This document shows, piece after piece, positions 1-9,211 of a stretch of 64,000 nucleotides of DNA. This DNA is from Parapusillimonas sp013416435. GTDB taxonomy: Bacteria > Pseudomonadota > Gammaproteobacteria > Burkholderiales > Burkholderiaceae_B. Location of the stretch: assembly GCF_052180245.1 (NCBI RefSeq), contig NZ_CP197474.1, positions 4,402,001 to 4,466,000 on the forward strand, given 5' to 3'. The notes beneath the pieces were generated by a model. It saw only the letters and a program-made list of their open reading frames with translations. It had not been told where the DNA came from and made no database searches. A program made the position numbers and the translations under genes. Numbering within the stretch: the stretch's first letter is position 1; every line of letters starts with the position of its first letter.

Positions 1-1633
1 CGTCTTCGCTCAGTTCGAACCAGTAGAACCCGTAGGGAGGCAACGTCAGCAGGTAAGGAAGCGTGCCTATGGTGGGGAACGGCGTTCCGCCCAGCATTTC
101 GATCGGCACGCGCCCTGCCATGGCCGATAGATCGAGCTCGACGGGTTGAGATGCATTCGACAGATTGACGACACACAGCAGCACCGTCCCTTCGTACTCG
201 CGGACATAGGCCAGGATCTTGCGATTGCCGGGATACAGGAAACGCAGGCTGCCCCGTCCGAAGACATGGGTCTGCTGGCGCTTGGCAAGCATGCGCCGCG
301 TCCAGTTCAACAGCGAATGCGGGTCGCGCAACTGGGATTCGACGTTGACCGCCTCATAGCCATACAACGATCCCATGAGCACCGGCAACGACAATTGCTC
401 CGCATCCGCCCTGGAAAACCCGCCGTTCCTGTCTGGACTCCATTGCATGGGTGTCCGGACGCCGTCGCGGTCCCCCAGGTGGATATTGTCCCCCATCCCG
501 ATTTCGTCGCCGTAGTAGAGCACCGGCGTTCCCGGCATGGAAAGCAACAGGCTGTTCATCAATTCGATGCGCCGGCGATCCCGCTCCAGCAAGGGAGCGA
601 GACGCCTGCGTATGCCCAGGTTGATACGCGCACGACGATCGGCCGCATAGACGTCCCATAGATAATCCCGCTCGCTGCTCGACACCATTTCGAGCGTCAG
701 CTCATCGTGATTGCGCAGAAAGATGGCCCATTGGCACGGCTCGGGGATCTCGGGCGTCTGCTGCATGATGTCCACGATCGGCAGACGGTCCTCGCGCGCA
801 ATGGCCATGTACATGCGAGGCATCAACGGAAAGTGGAAGGACATGTGGCATTCGTCTCCTTCCCCGAAATACTCCTGAGCGTCCTCCGGCCACTGGTTCG
901 CCTCGGCCAACAGCATGCGGTCCGGATAGTCGCGGTCCAGCGCGGCACGTATCTGCTTGAGAACGGCATGCGTCTCCGGCAGATTCTCGTTGTTCGTTCC
1001 TTCGCGCTCCACCAGGTATGGCACGGCATCCAGCCGCAGCCCGTCCACCCCCATGTCCAGCCAGAAGCGCATGATGCCGATGACCGCCTTCAGGACCCGC
1101 GGGTTGTCGTAGTTGAGATCCGGCTGGTGCGAATAGAAGCGGTGCCAGAAATAGGCGCCCGCCACGGGGTCCCAAGTCCAGTTGGACTTCTCCGTATCGC
1201 AAAAAATGATTCGCGTCCCGCTGTAAGCCTGATCGTTATCCGACCAGACATAAAAATTGCGGGCGGCCGACCCCGGTCTTGCCCGGCGGGCGCGCTGGAA
1301 CCAGGCGTGCTGGTCGGACGTATGGTTGACCACGAGCTCGGTGATCACACGCAGGCCGCGCTCGTGCGCCGCGCGAATGAATTTGCGTACGTCCGACAGA
1401 GACCCGTAATCTTCGTGCACGCCGCGATACTCGGCGATGTCGTAGCCATCGTCCAGACGGGGCGAAGGGTAGAACGGCAAGAGCCAGATCGTATTGACGC
1501 CGAGGCCCGCGATGTAGTCCAGCTTTTCGACCAGGCCCGCGAAGTCTCCCTGGCCGTCATTGTTCGCGTCGAAAAACGACTTGACATGCAATTGGTAAAT
1601 GACCGCATCCTTGTACCACTGGGTCTCCATCAT
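1..1633 (-). CDS. treS: Trehalose synthase (maltose alpha-D-glucosyltransferase), 3' end cut by window edge
   Basis: GH13 enzyme that interconverts maltose and trehalose in the cytoplasm. About 544 residues are visible, reading off the window edge without a stop. GH13 signatures can be read: a nucleophile segment GLRLDAVPYL, an acid/base segment LLAEANQWPED and the FLRNHDELTLEM segment, followed by a C-terminal beta domain (LPPYGFYWFELSED). The visible part nearly completes a TreS domain; whether a maltokinase domain is fused beyond the edge cannot be seen. The ATG overlaps the glgE stop (ATGA), so the two are translationally coupled. A second in-frame ATG follows directly. In the GlgE pathway TreS supplies maltose for maltose-1-phosphate formation or drains it to trehalose. 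Confidence 0.9.
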   Translation of the reverse strand, partial: MMETQWYKDAVIYQLHVKSFFDANNDGQGDFAGLVEKLDYIAGLGVNTIWLLPFYPSPRLDDGYDIAEYRGVHEDYGSLSDVRKFIRAAHERGLRVITELVVNHTSDQHAWFQRARRARPGSAARNFYVWSDNDQAYSGTRIIFCDTEKSNWTWDPVAGAYFWHRFYSHQPDLNYDNPRVLKAVIGIMRFWLDMGVDGLRLDAVPYLVEREGTNNENLPETHAVLKQIRAALDRDYPDRMLLAEANQWPEDAQEYFGEGDECHMSFHFPLMPRMYMAIAREDRLPIVDIMQQTPEIPEPCQWAIFLRNHDELTLEMVSSSERDYLWDVYAADRRARINLGIRRRLAPLLERDRRRIELMNSLLLSMPGTPVLYYGDEIGMGDNIHLGDRDGVRTPMQWSPDRNGGFSRADAEQLSLPVLMGSLYGYEAVNVESQLRDPHSLLNWTRRMLAKRQQTHVFGRGSLRFLYPGNRKILAYVREYEGTVLLCVVNLSNASQPVELDLSAMAGRVPIEMLGGTPFPTIGTLPYLLTLPPYGFYWFELSED

Positions 1634-4600
1634 GCCTCCGCGGAAGAGAGCCGCCAGATAAGGAAGGGCTGCTCAGGCGACAATTCGACGTGACGCCAAG
1701 GATCGTAAGCGGTGAAATACTGGTCGCTCATTTGATCGTGCAGCGGCACCGGGCGCCCGTTCAAGCCCCATGCATCCAAAGGCAGCTCCAGCCGTCCCGC
1801 TTGCCGAGCATGCGGGTCCAGGCTGATTGCGACCAGCACGACGTTATCCAGGTCGGGCGTGCTTCGCGTGAAAAACAGCATTTTTTCGTTATCGACGGAA
1901 TGGAACGTCAGGCCTTGCTGCATCTGCAAGGCGGGATTGATCCGCCGGATGTGATTGAGTCGCGCAATGGCCTGCACGATGTTGCCGGGCCGGTCCCAAT
2001 CCCAATGGCGCAATTGGTATTTCTCGGAGTCCAGATACTCCTCTTTACCGGGAATCGGCCTGGCCTCGCAGAGCTCGAAACCGCTGTACATGCCCCACAA
2101 GCCCGACGTCGTGGCCGCCAGCGCGGCCCGGATCAGGAAACCGGCTCGGCCCGACTCCTGCAGGAAGTAGGGATTGATGTCCGGGGTATTGACGAAGAAA
2201 TGCGGCCGGAAATAATCCGACACGGGCGGCCGGGATACCTCGAGCAGATAATCGGTCAGCTCCTGCTTCCCGTGACGCCATGTGAAGTAAGTATAGGACT
2301 GCGAGAAGCCCAGCTTGCCCAGGCGATACATCAGTTTCGGATGCGTGAACGCCTCGGAAAGAAAGACGACGTCGGGGTGCGCGCCCTGCACTTCCGCAAT
2401 GAGCCATTGCCAGAACGGCAGCGGCTTGGTGTGCGGATTGTCGACGCGGAAGATGCGTACGCCCTGGCTTGCCCAGAACAGAATGACATCGCGCAAGGCC
2501 TTCCACAACCCGGCCTTGCCCGGTGCCACGTCGGAGCTTGCATAGAACTCGGGGTTGACGATGTCCTCGTATCGCTTGGGCGGGTTCTCCGCATAGCGCA
2601 ATGTGCCGTCCGGGCGCCAATCGAACCATTCGGGATGCGCCTTCAGCCAAGGGTGATCCGGCGAGCACTGGATCGCGAAGTCCAGCGCCACTTCCAGGTG
2701 CTGGGCTTGCGCGGCGCTCACCAGTTCCTGGAAGTCTTCGATGGTGCCGAGCTCGGGATGCACGGCATCGTGCCCGCCCTCTTCGGAGCCGATGGCATAC
2801 GGGCTACCCGGGTCGCCGGGCTCGGCGCGCAGGGAGTTGTTCCTGCCCTTCCGGTTCGCCAGCCCGATCGGATGTATGGGGGGCATGTACAGCACATCGA
2901 ATCCCATCATCCGGATATACGGCAGGCGCGCAATGACATCCTGGAAGGTCCCGTGCCGATCGGGCTCCGGCGCCTGCGAGCGGGGAAACAATTCATACCA
3001 GGACGCGTACCCCGCCTCGCGCCTTTCCACCATCAATGGATAATTGGGCGTCGTCGTCTCGAAGGGACGAACCGGCACCTCATGCATGATGCTCGACCAC
3101 AATTCCGACAACAGCAAGTCGATGTGCTCATCCTGCGCAGCGGGCAGGTCCCGCGCACCCGTTTCCGGCGCAGCACCCGTAAGTAGGGACTTTTTCTTGG
3201 GGACGGGCGCCGTAGTGGAGCGCGGATTTCCGATCTTGCGCACCATGGACGCCAGCGTGTTGGCCATTTCGGGCAGCTCATCCTGAATGCGGTCGCGATA
3301 GCGTCCGATCAGCATGCGCCCCTCTTCCACATCAAGCGCCACGTCCTGCCCGGCGGCCACACGCTTGGCCAGGCCGTCCCGGTAGCTCAGCCAATCGTCG
3401 CGCCAGGCCTGGATCGCGTAGCAATGCATGCCCAGCCGGCGCGGATGAAAGGTGGCGCTCCATCGGTGATTATCCAGCAGCTTCATAGGAACGCGGCGCC
3501 AGTTCGGCTCGTCGGCTGCGCGCCAGAGCAGGGTGGCCGAAAGCTTGGCATGGCCGTCCATGAAGACGTCCGCCTGCACTTCGACGGGTTCGCCCACGGT
3601 GCGCTTGACGGCAAACATGCCGTCGTCCACCAGGGGCGTGATCCGCTCGATTGCAATACGGGGCGATGCCATTGCCTCCGTGACGCCTTTGCGACGCCAG
3701 GCTTTCACGCCGGTCGGCATCAGCACCGGCTTGGCTTCTTCCAACGGCAGCAGCATCCAGCCGCCGGGAGCCAATCCGCCCGGCACAGAACCAACCGCTT
3801 CTTCGGTCAATGCGTAGCTTCCCGGCAAGCGGGCGCTCAATTGCAGCACATCTATGGGCGCGTCGACATCGTCCCGGGGATTGACCAGCAGAACGGACGG
3901 CTTGGCGTCCAGCCGCGCCAGCGCCGTCGTTAGCGACAATGGGCCTGTCAGCCCCCGGATGCGCGCGGTTCCGGCATCGTCCCGGGATGCCCAGCGGTTC
4001 ACCTCTTGCATGACTTCGCCGCCCGCCAGATCTTCCAGCCCTTCCTGCACCAGAAAACCGTCTCCCAGGAAGGCCGCTGTCCATAGCCAGCGCCGTGCGC
4101 GTTGCCGATCCTCCTGCTGCGCCTGCCCGTCCGGCATGTAGACGGGCGCAATGACGGGAGCCACTTCCCGCAGGCGAGCGCGTTCCTCGACCAGCCAGTC
4201 CGAGCGGAAATCCCACCATGGCAAGGACGAAAAGACGTAGTCGAACCCTGACTCCGGCAGATCCCTCAATTGATGCCGAGTCAGGCCCGGTGTCCATGCC
4301 AGGAACATCGCGTCCGGATGATGCTCGCGCACCCGGGCAATCATGGCGGCCCAGGCGTCCCCCCCAAACCGCGAGGGCTGCAGGACACGGAATCCGGCCA
4401 CACCTGCGCGCAGCGACGCCATCAAAGGCTCGGCCCAGGCGTCCGGCCCTTCGGCCACGCCATCGGGGAGATCGAGGTCGGTCAGCAGAATCAAGCCAGC
4501 CCGTTCGCATTCCTGTGCCAACGGGCTGCATGCCTGCTCCCACTCCTCGACGGGCAGCGAAACCAGAAGATGGTCGAAACCCAAGCCTTTCGCATGATTG

Positions 4601-4656
4601 CATACCGCCCCCCATCCGGAAGGGGCGGTCGCACGGCGCAAGTGATAAATACGCAT
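1630..4656 (-). CDS. glgE: Alpha-1,4-glucan:maltose-1-phosphate maltosyltransferase, with N-terminal extension
   Basis: GH13 enzyme that extends alpha-1,4-glucans from maltose-1-phosphate. The protein has 1008 residues; the canonical GlgE core of about 675 residues starts near residue 333 (IAIERITPLVDDG). Catalytic segments are RVDNPHTKP (nucleophile Asp739), FLSEAF (acid/base Glu768) and NTPDINP (Asp826). Residues 1-330 form an extra domain that resembles a degraded amylase-like barrel (for example WWDFRSDWLVEE and AAFLGDGFLVQEG); some other proteobacterial GlgE proteins are similarly long. The gene starts 2 bases after the glgA stop and overlaps treS by 4 bases, so glgA-glgE-treS is one operon. 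No glgB or glgC is visible in the window. Confidence 0.93.
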   Translation of the reverse strand: MRIYHLRRATAPSGWGAVCNHAKGLGFDHLLVSLPVEEWEQACSPLAQECERAGLILLTDLDLPDGVAEGPDAWAEPLMASLRAGVAGFRVLQPSRFGGDAWAAMIARVREHHPDAMFLAWTPGLTRHQLRDLPESGFDYVFSSLPWWDFRSDWLVEERARLREVAPVIAPVYMPDGQAQQEDRQRARRWLWTAAFLGDGFLVQEGLEDLAGGEVMQEVNRWASRDDAGTARIRGLTGPLSLTTALARLDAKPSVLLVNPRDDVDAPIDVLQLSARLPGSYALTEEAVGSVPGGLAPGGWMLLPLEEAKPVLMPTGVKAWRRKGVTEAMASPRIAIERITPLVDDGMFAVKRTVGEPVEVQADVFMDGHAKLSATLLWRAADEPNWRRVPMKLLDNHRWSATFHPRRLGMHCYAIQAWRDDWLSYRDGLAKRVAAGQDVALDVEEGRMLIGRYRDRIQDELPEMANTLASMVRKIGNPRSTTAPVPKKKSLLTGAAPETGARDLPAAQDEHIDLLLSELWSSIMHEVPVRPFETTTPNYPLMVERREAGYASWYELFPRSQAPEPDRHGTFQDVIARLPYIRMMGFDVLYMPPIHPIGLANRKGRNNSLRAEPGDPGSPYAIGSEEGGHDAVHPELGTIEDFQELVSAAQAQHLEVALDFAIQCSPDHPWLKAHPEWFDWRPDGTLRYAENPPKRYEDIVNPEFYASSDVAPGKAGLWKALRDVILFWASQGVRIFRVDNPHTKPLPFWQWLIAEVQGAHPDVVFLSEAFTHPKLMYRLGKLGFSQSYTYFTWRHGKQELTDYLLEVSRPPVSDYFRPHFFVNTPDINPYFLQESGRAGFLIRAALAATTSGLWGMYSGFELCEARPIPGKEEYLDSEKYQLRHWDWDRPGNIVQAIARLNHIRRINPALQMQQGLTFHSVDNEKMLFFTRSTPDLDNVVLVAISLDPHARQAGRLELPLDAWGLNGRPVPLHDQMSDQYFTAYDPWRHVELSPEQPFLIWRLSSAEA

Positions 4657-4658
4657 GA

Positions 4659-6311
4659 TCAGGCCGCAGATGGTTCACGCGCCGAGATTGCGCTTCCCAC
4701 CTCCAGTCCTTTGCGCTTGGCGCGCCCCATGACCGCGCCCGTGGACGGTCCCGCGACCGGCGCTGCACGCAGCGAAGCCGGCAGCACGGGTTTCCAGCCA
4801 CGCGCCCCCGCCATGGCGTTGCGGCGCTCTGGAATGCGGCCCAGCATGACATCCGGGCGCAATGCTTGATAAGCACTGAGATAGGCCGGCGCGGACCTTT
4901 CCCAGCTGTAGTCCGTTTTCATGCCGTTCACCTGCACCGCACGCCAAAGGTCCGGTGTGCGACGCAGTGCCATGACTCTGTGTATCGCGCCCAGCATGTC
5001 TTCCGCCCGCTCGCCATCAAACAGGATTCCGTTGGCGCCACGCATCGCAGCGCCCGATGCTCCGCTGCCCGGATCGATGATGGTGTCGGCCATTCCACCT
5101 ACCCGTGACCCTATCGGCACCGACCCGTAGCGCATGGCATAAAGCGGCGTAAGGCCGAAAGGTTCGAAGCGGCTGCCATGCAAGAGCACGTCGGCGCCGG
5201 CATGGAGAAGGTGCGCTTGCGGCTCATCGAAGCCAACATGTACGCTGCACCGCCCGGGGTAGCGTTCGGCGACTTGCAGCAGACCTTGCTCCAAGTCTTT
5301 CTCGCCTTGCCCCATGACGCATACTTGCAGATCCGCGTGTGCATCCAGGGCGCGCGGAATCGCTGCCATGGCCACATCGGCCATTTTCTGCGTCGTCAGG
5401 CGGCTGCCCATGGCCATCAGCGTCGAGCCGGGCATGACGTCCAGGCCGAAGGACTTTTGCAAAGCCGCTTTGTATCGGCGTTTCTTCTCAAGGCATTCGA
5501 CGCTGAAGCCCTCTCCGCTCAGGAATTCGTCCGCCTGCGGATTCCAAAGAACGGTGTCGATACCGTTCGGTATCGAAATAAGGTCGGCGCGCCTTTGCGC
5601 CAATAATTGTTCCAGGCCGCAGCCGAAACGCGGCGTCAGTATCTCGCGCGCATAATTGCTGCTGACCACGGTAATCAAGTCGGCATAGCGAATGCCGCCT
5701 TTCAGGAAGTTCAACTGTCCCCAGTACTCGAGGCCGTCGGAAGAGCAATAGGCTTCCTCGATGCCTAGCTGGGAAGCGAGCGACATTGGGAAAATGCCTT
5801 GGAAGGCAATGTTGTGAAGCGTCAGCACCGACTTCACGTCTTCGACATGTCTCTGCCGCAGATAGATCGGCACCAGCGCCGCATGCCAATCGTGCGCGTG
5901 CACCACATGAGGGCGCTGCAAGCCCAGAATTCCCTCGCATATCCTGGCCGCCGCCTGGGACAAGGCCGCAAACCGTATGGCGTTGTCTTCGTACTCTGCA
6001 CCGTCCGGCTTCTGATAAAGGCCGCTGCGCTCGTATAGCGCGTCGTTCTTTAATAAAAGCACCGGCAGATCCAGTTCCGGGCAATGAGCGGACCATAGCT
6101 CTGCATCGCCTCCCGGCAATCCCGTCAAGGTAGCGATCCGCCGCATCCGATCGACATGGCGGGTTACACCTTGATAAGCGGGAAGCAGGACCGTGATCCG
6201 CGCCGCCCCTGACGATAAAGCAGCGGCCAAGCCGCTCACCGCATCCCCCAAGCCCCCGGTCTTCGCCAACGGGTATACTTCCGATGAAACAGCAAGTATG
6301 TTCAAAGCCAC
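4659..6311 (-). CDS. glgA: Glycogen synthase GlgA with a C-terminal tail
   Basis: GT5 glucosyltransferase that uses ADP-glucose to make alpha-1,4-glucan or, in organisms with GlgE, possibly maltose-1-phosphate. The N-terminal KTGGLGDAVSGLAAAL loop is the ADP-glucose binding motif, HDWHAALVP and the C-terminal SRFEPFGLTPLYAMRYGSVPI segment are typical of GT-B synthases. At 550 residues it is roughly 70 longer than usual; the extra sequence is a basic, Ala/Arg-rich tail after YQALRPDVMLG. The start is a GTG preceded by AGGGAGAAG. First gene of the glgA-glgE-treS operon; its promoter should lie in the 217-base gap shared with the divergent proline-rich gene. Confidence 0.93.
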   Translation of the reverse strand: MALNILAVSSEVYPLAKTGGLGDAVSGLAAALSSGAARITVLLPAYQGVTRHVDRMRRIATLTGLPGGDAELWSAHCPELDLPVLLLKNDALYERSGLYQKPDGAEYEDNAIRFAALSQAAARICEGILGLQRPHVVHAHDWHAALVPIYLRQRHVEDVKSVLTLHNIAFQGIFPMSLASQLGIEEAYCSSDGLEYWGQLNFLKGGIRYADLITVVSSNYAREILTPRFGCGLEQLLAQRRADLISIPNGIDTVLWNPQADEFLSGEGFSVECLEKKRRYKAALQKSFGLDVMPGSTLMAMGSRLTTQKMADVAMAAIPRALDAHADLQVCVMGQGEKDLEQGLLQVAERYPGRCSVHVGFDEPQAHLLHAGADVLLHGSRFEPFGLTPLYAMRYGSVPIGSRVGGMADTIIDPGSGASGAAMRGANGILFDGERAEDMLGAIHRVMALRRTPDLWRAVQVNGMKTDYSWERSAPAYLSAYQALRPDVMLGRIPERRNAMAGARGWKPVLPASLRAAPVAGPSTGAVMGRAKRKGLEVGSAISAREPSAA

Positions 6312-6464
6312 AGTCTTCTCCCTTTAAGGCCTTAGATGCCCGGCACCTGACGCAACGCGATTGCTGGCTGTCCGTGTCGTGATCTGCCAGCTCAAGGGCA
6401 AATATCGTGCCCAGGAAACTCCGGCATCAAAGCAAACGAAAACAGGCTTGTCGGCGCCGGCATG

Positions 6465-6479
6465 GGCACGGGGTTTGCA
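6465..6479 (+). promoter_or_regulatory. Sigma-54 (-24/-12) promoter before the proline-rich gene
   Basis: The sequence GGCACG-gggt-TTGCA matches the sigma-54 consensus TGGCACG-N4-TTGCW except for the first T. The invariant GG (6465-6466) and GC (6477-6478) are exactly 10 bases apart. The predicted transcription start, near 6490, leaves a leader of about 40 bases before the ATG at 6529. That an rpoN copy and two sigma-54 activators lie within 4 kb supports a real site. Activity is inferred. Confidence 0.65.
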
Positions 6480-6528
6480 GCGTGTCCTGCAGCGCCGGCG
6501 AACTCGCCGGTCAACGCAGGAGACCTAC

Positions 6529-6741
6529 ATGCACACTTCGCAGAATTTTCAAAATTTCGCCGTCCCAATGTCGCACCGGGCGCACGTGCCCACGCCACCC
6601 GACCCACCCAACGACATTCCGGAAACACCGCCAGAAGCCCCGCCCATAGAAGAGCCGGAACAGGATATCGAGCTGCCGCCCCGTGAAACGCCCGATGAAA
6701 TACGGATGCCGGACCCGCCGCCCGGCAAGCGCGTCGACTGA
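6529..6741 (+). CDS. Small proline- and glutamate-rich protein, unknown function
   Basis: A 70-residue protein with no recognised family. The N-terminal 20 residues are polar (MHTSQNFQNFAVPMSHRAHV), and the rest is dominated by Pro, Glu and Asp (PTPPDPPND, PETPPEAPPIEEPEQD, MPDPPPGKRVD). It has no signal peptide or membrane segment and should be extended or disordered. The start was chosen for its good Shine-Dalgarno (GCAGGAGA, 6517-6523); an in-frame upstream ATG at 6361 has none. A near-consensus sigma-54 promoter lies 50 bases upstream. The stop is only 5 bases from the stop of the convergent glycosyltransferase gene. Coding status rests on the promoter, ribosome site and composition. Confidence 0.65.
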   Translation: MHTSQNFQNFAVPMSHRAHVPTPPDPPNDIPETPPEAPPIEEPEQDIELPPRETPDEIRMPDPPPGKRVD

Positions 6742-6746
6742 GCGGA

Positions 6747-7595
6747 TCAAACCTCCGGCATCAGGTCCGTTTGCTGCACTGCGGATGACACGACTTGGCG
6801 CCGGGACAACGCACGGGGCAGCCCCGCCACGACGCCCAGCGCGGTGCGCCATAGGCAACCGCGCTCATACGCGCGGCGGAATTGTCGAACGGTGACGCGC
6901 CACGCCGCCTGCCTGGGCAGGCGCATCCAGGCCACCCAGATGGTGTTGCGCAACAGCAGGCGATTGCGTGCGTCCGCTTCGCCATAGCATGGCGAGAAGC
7001 TTCGGGCGATCACGTTGCCGGCGTAGACGATACGCCAGCCGCGCTCGGCCAAGTCCAGAGCCATCAGCACTTCCTCGCCGCCATTGAAAAGAGGGGGCCA
7101 GTAGCCGCCCACCTCGCAAAACGCACGGGTCCGGACGATGCAGGCGCCTGCAAGGAAACCTTGGAACTTCAAGTTCCGCGCGGTGTCGCGCTCCTCATCG
7201 CAATTGGTATCGACGCCGTTCCGTATGCAAGAACTGAGCACGGCAATGTCGGCATCCGCATCGAGCAGGCAGACGCCGCGCCTCAGGGCGTCTGCTTCCC
7301 ATTGCATATGGTCATCGCAGAAGGCGATGTAAGGCGTATGGACGTAGGCCGCGCCGATATTGCGCGCGGCGGCACCCAGGTTGCGCTTCGCCCGGATCAA
7401 CAGCACCGAGGGAAAGGCAGCCGCCACGGCGGCGGCGGTGCCGTCCGTCGAACCGTTGTCCACCACGATGACGGGCCAGTCGCCGGAATGGAATTTAAGC
7501 CGGTGCAGCAGGCCCAGGACTCGCGCACGGCGGTTGCAGGTCAGCACCACGATGCTGACGCGTGCTTCCGCCTTTTCATTTTCATAGTTACTCAT
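6747..7595 (-). CDS. Family 2 glycosyltransferase
   Basis: A 282-residue GT-A fold glycosyltransferase. The N-terminal nucleotide-binding segment is VSIVVLTCNRRARVLGLL, VDNGSTDGTAAAV follows, and AFCDDHMQWE holds the DXD-like metal site near residue 115; FNGGEEVLMALDLAERGW is the usual acceptor-side segment. It has no clear membrane helices, so it is probably a soluble or peripheral enzyme of surface or exopolysaccharide synthesis. Donor and acceptor cannot be told from sequence. It follows the NtrC-type regulator gene on the same strand with a 55-base gap containing a weak sigma-54-like promoter, and it is convergent with the proline-rich gene. Confidence 0.85.
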   Translation of the reverse strand: MSNYENEKAEARVSIVVLTCNRRARVLGLLHRLKFHSGDWPVIVVDNGSTDGTAAAVAAAFPSVLLIRAKRNLGAAARNIGAAYVHTPYIAFCDDHMQWEADALRRGVCLLDADADIAVLSSCIRNGVDTNCDEERDTARNLKFQGFLAGACIVRTRAFCEVGGYWPPLFNGGEEVLMALDLAERGWRIVYAGNVIARSFSPCYGEADARNRLLLRNTIWVAWMRLPRQAAWRVTVRQFRRAYERGCLWRTALGVVAGLPRALSRRQVVSSAVQQTDLMPEV

Positions 7596-7634
7596 GCCGG
7601 CACTCGAATCGATTACAAAGCTGGCCGGCCTCCA

Positions 7635-7649
7635 GCAATCGCCGTACCT
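7635..7649 (-). promoter_or_regulatory. Possible weak sigma-54 promoter before the glycosyltransferase gene
   Basis: Read on the minus strand, AGGTACG-GCGA-TTGC keeps the invariant GG and GC 10 bases apart and matches 5 of 7 bases of the -24 element. The predicted start is roughly 30 bases upstream of the glycosyltransferase ATG. The match is much weaker than the sites at 6465 and 10342, and it could be chance. Confidence 0.3.
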
Positions 7650-7650
7650 G

Positions 7651-9000
7651 TCAGCGCAAGGTGCTCGACGACTCGTCCAGGTCGGTGTCGGCGCCGTACT
7701 CTTCGAGGCGGTTGTACAGGGTCTTGAGGCTGATGCCCAACATCTCGGCAGCCGTCTTCTTCACGCCGCCGCATTGCTTGAGCGTGGCCAGAATGAGCTG
7801 GCGATTCGCTTCGGCCAGCGGGACACCCACCGGAACCAGGATTTCCGAACCCCAGCCCGCCGAATGCGCCTCGAGCTCGAAGGAATTGAAGTCGCCCTTG
7901 ATAACGCCGTCCGCCAGGATGTAGCTGCGGTACACATAGTTGCGCAATTCCCGGATGTTGCCCGGCCAGGAGTAATCGCGCATGGCCTGGATCGCTTCCG
8001 GCGCAAAAGTCTTCCGTGTATTGTTTTCATCGTTCAGCTTCTGCAGGAAATGCTCGGCCAGCAGGATCACGTCGTCTTCCCGTTCGCGCAGCGGGGGCAG
8101 TTCAAGCGGAAAGACGCTCAGTCGATGATAAAGATCTTCGCGCAGTGCGCCGGTGCTGACCGCCTGTTCCGGATTCCGGTTGGTCGCCGCGACGACACGC
8201 ACATCGGCTTCAATTTCCTCGTGAGCGCCGACGCGCATGAACCGTCCCGACTCGAGCACGCGCAGCAGGCGTACCTGCAGCTCCATGGACATCTCGGTGA
8301 TTTCATCCAGGAAGATGGTCCCGCCACGGGCTCGTTCGAAATAGCCCTTGTGTTGCCGGTCCGCGCCCGTGAAGCTGCCTTTCTCGTGGCCGAAAAGTTC
8401 GCTTTCGATGAGATTGGGGGAAATGGCCCCGCAATTGATGGGCATGAAGGGCTGTTGATATCGCGGGCTGGCCAAATGTATGGCTTCGGCAGCCAGCTCT
8501 TTGCCGGTGCCGCTTTCGCCGACCAGAAGTACCGTGGCCTGGGTCGGCGCGACCTTTTCGATATGGGCGCAAAGCAGTTGCATGGCCCGCGACTTGCCTA
8601 TCATTTTGGCGAAACAATCCGACGCGCCCGGTAAAGGCTGCTGATTTGCCATCGCCTTGAGTTCGACGAGGATGCCTCGAAGACGCCGCAGGCTAAGCGG
8701 CTTGAGAAGATAATCCACCGCTCCGCAGCGCAAGGCCTCGATGGCGCTATCGACGCTGGAAGATCCGGTCATGAACACGACCTGCGTTTCGGTCAGGCCC
8801 GTGTCCCTCCAGAAATCCACGCCGTCGCCGTCCGGCAGCTGCACGTCCACCAGCGCAACATCGGGTTTCTGTCTTTCGATCTGGATGCGCGCCTGCCGGA
8901 TGTCGCCGGCCTGAGCAACGGTGTATCCGTCCTCTACCGCGATGTCCGCAATCAGCTCGCGAATGTCTGATTCATCGTCAATGATCAATAGATGCGGCAT
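7651..9000 (-). CDS. NtrC-family sigma-54-dependent response regulator
   Basis: A 449-residue activator with three domains. Residues 1-115 are a receiver with acidic pocket IDDES, phospho-acceptor Asp52 (LVDVQLPDGDG), Thr78 and Lys100. Residues about 130-370 are an AAA+ domain with Walker A GESGTGKE (161-168), the sigma-54 contact loop as GSFTGA (208-213, Ser replacing the usual Ala) and Walker B GGTIFLDE. The C-terminus has a Fis-type helix-turn-helix (KKTAAEMLGISLKTLYNRLEE). No partner histidine kinase is adjacent. It is divergent from a second sigma-54 activator and 1.4 kb from rpoN, which suggests a local sigma-54 circuit. It probably acts as an ATP-driven hexamer on upstream enhancer sites. 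Confidence 0.93.
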   Translation of the reverse strand: MPHLLIIDDESDIRELIADIAVEDGYTVAQAGDIRQARIQIERQKPDVALVDVQLPDGDGVDFWRDTGLTETQVVFMTGSSSVDSAIEALRCGAVDYLLKPLSLRRLRGILVELKAMANQQPLPGASDCFAKMIGKSRAMQLLCAHIEKVAPTQATVLLVGESGTGKELAAEAIHLASPRYQQPFMPINCGAISPNLIESELFGHEKGSFTGADRQHKGYFERARGGTIFLDEITEMSMELQVRLLRVLESGRFMRVGAHEEIEADVRVVAATNRNPEQAVSTGALREDLYHRLSVFPLELPPLREREDDVILLAEHFLQKLNDENNTRKTFAPEAIQAMRDYSWPGNIRELRNYVYRSYILADGVIKGDFNSFELEAHSAGWGSEILVPVGVPLAEANRQLILATLKQCGGVKKTAAEMLGISLKTLYNRLEEYGADTDLDESSSTLR

Positions 9001-9211
9001 ATATACGCTTCATTTTAAAATTGCTGCCTTCCCCATCCCGTCGACTGTCATGTGCGAGAAATCGGCAGGCCCCCAGTTGATGTACGTATTTTTTCCCTCT
9101 TATGCGCCCATCGTACGCGGAAACCGATCGCCCAAATGTAAATAAAAATTGCTTTTGAAACCAAGGACTATTATTGCCGTACGCTGTGCATTTCATATTA
9201 GACTCCGGAAA

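Noticed and set aside
1690..3186. 498-codon open frame on the plus strand inside glgE
   Set aside because: Antisense shadow of a high-GC gene; no family features, and glgE on the other strand is unmistakable.
9149..9211. Upstream start of the receiver-less activator
   Set aside because: The 21 extra residues carry no domain and there is a better-placed start at 9212.
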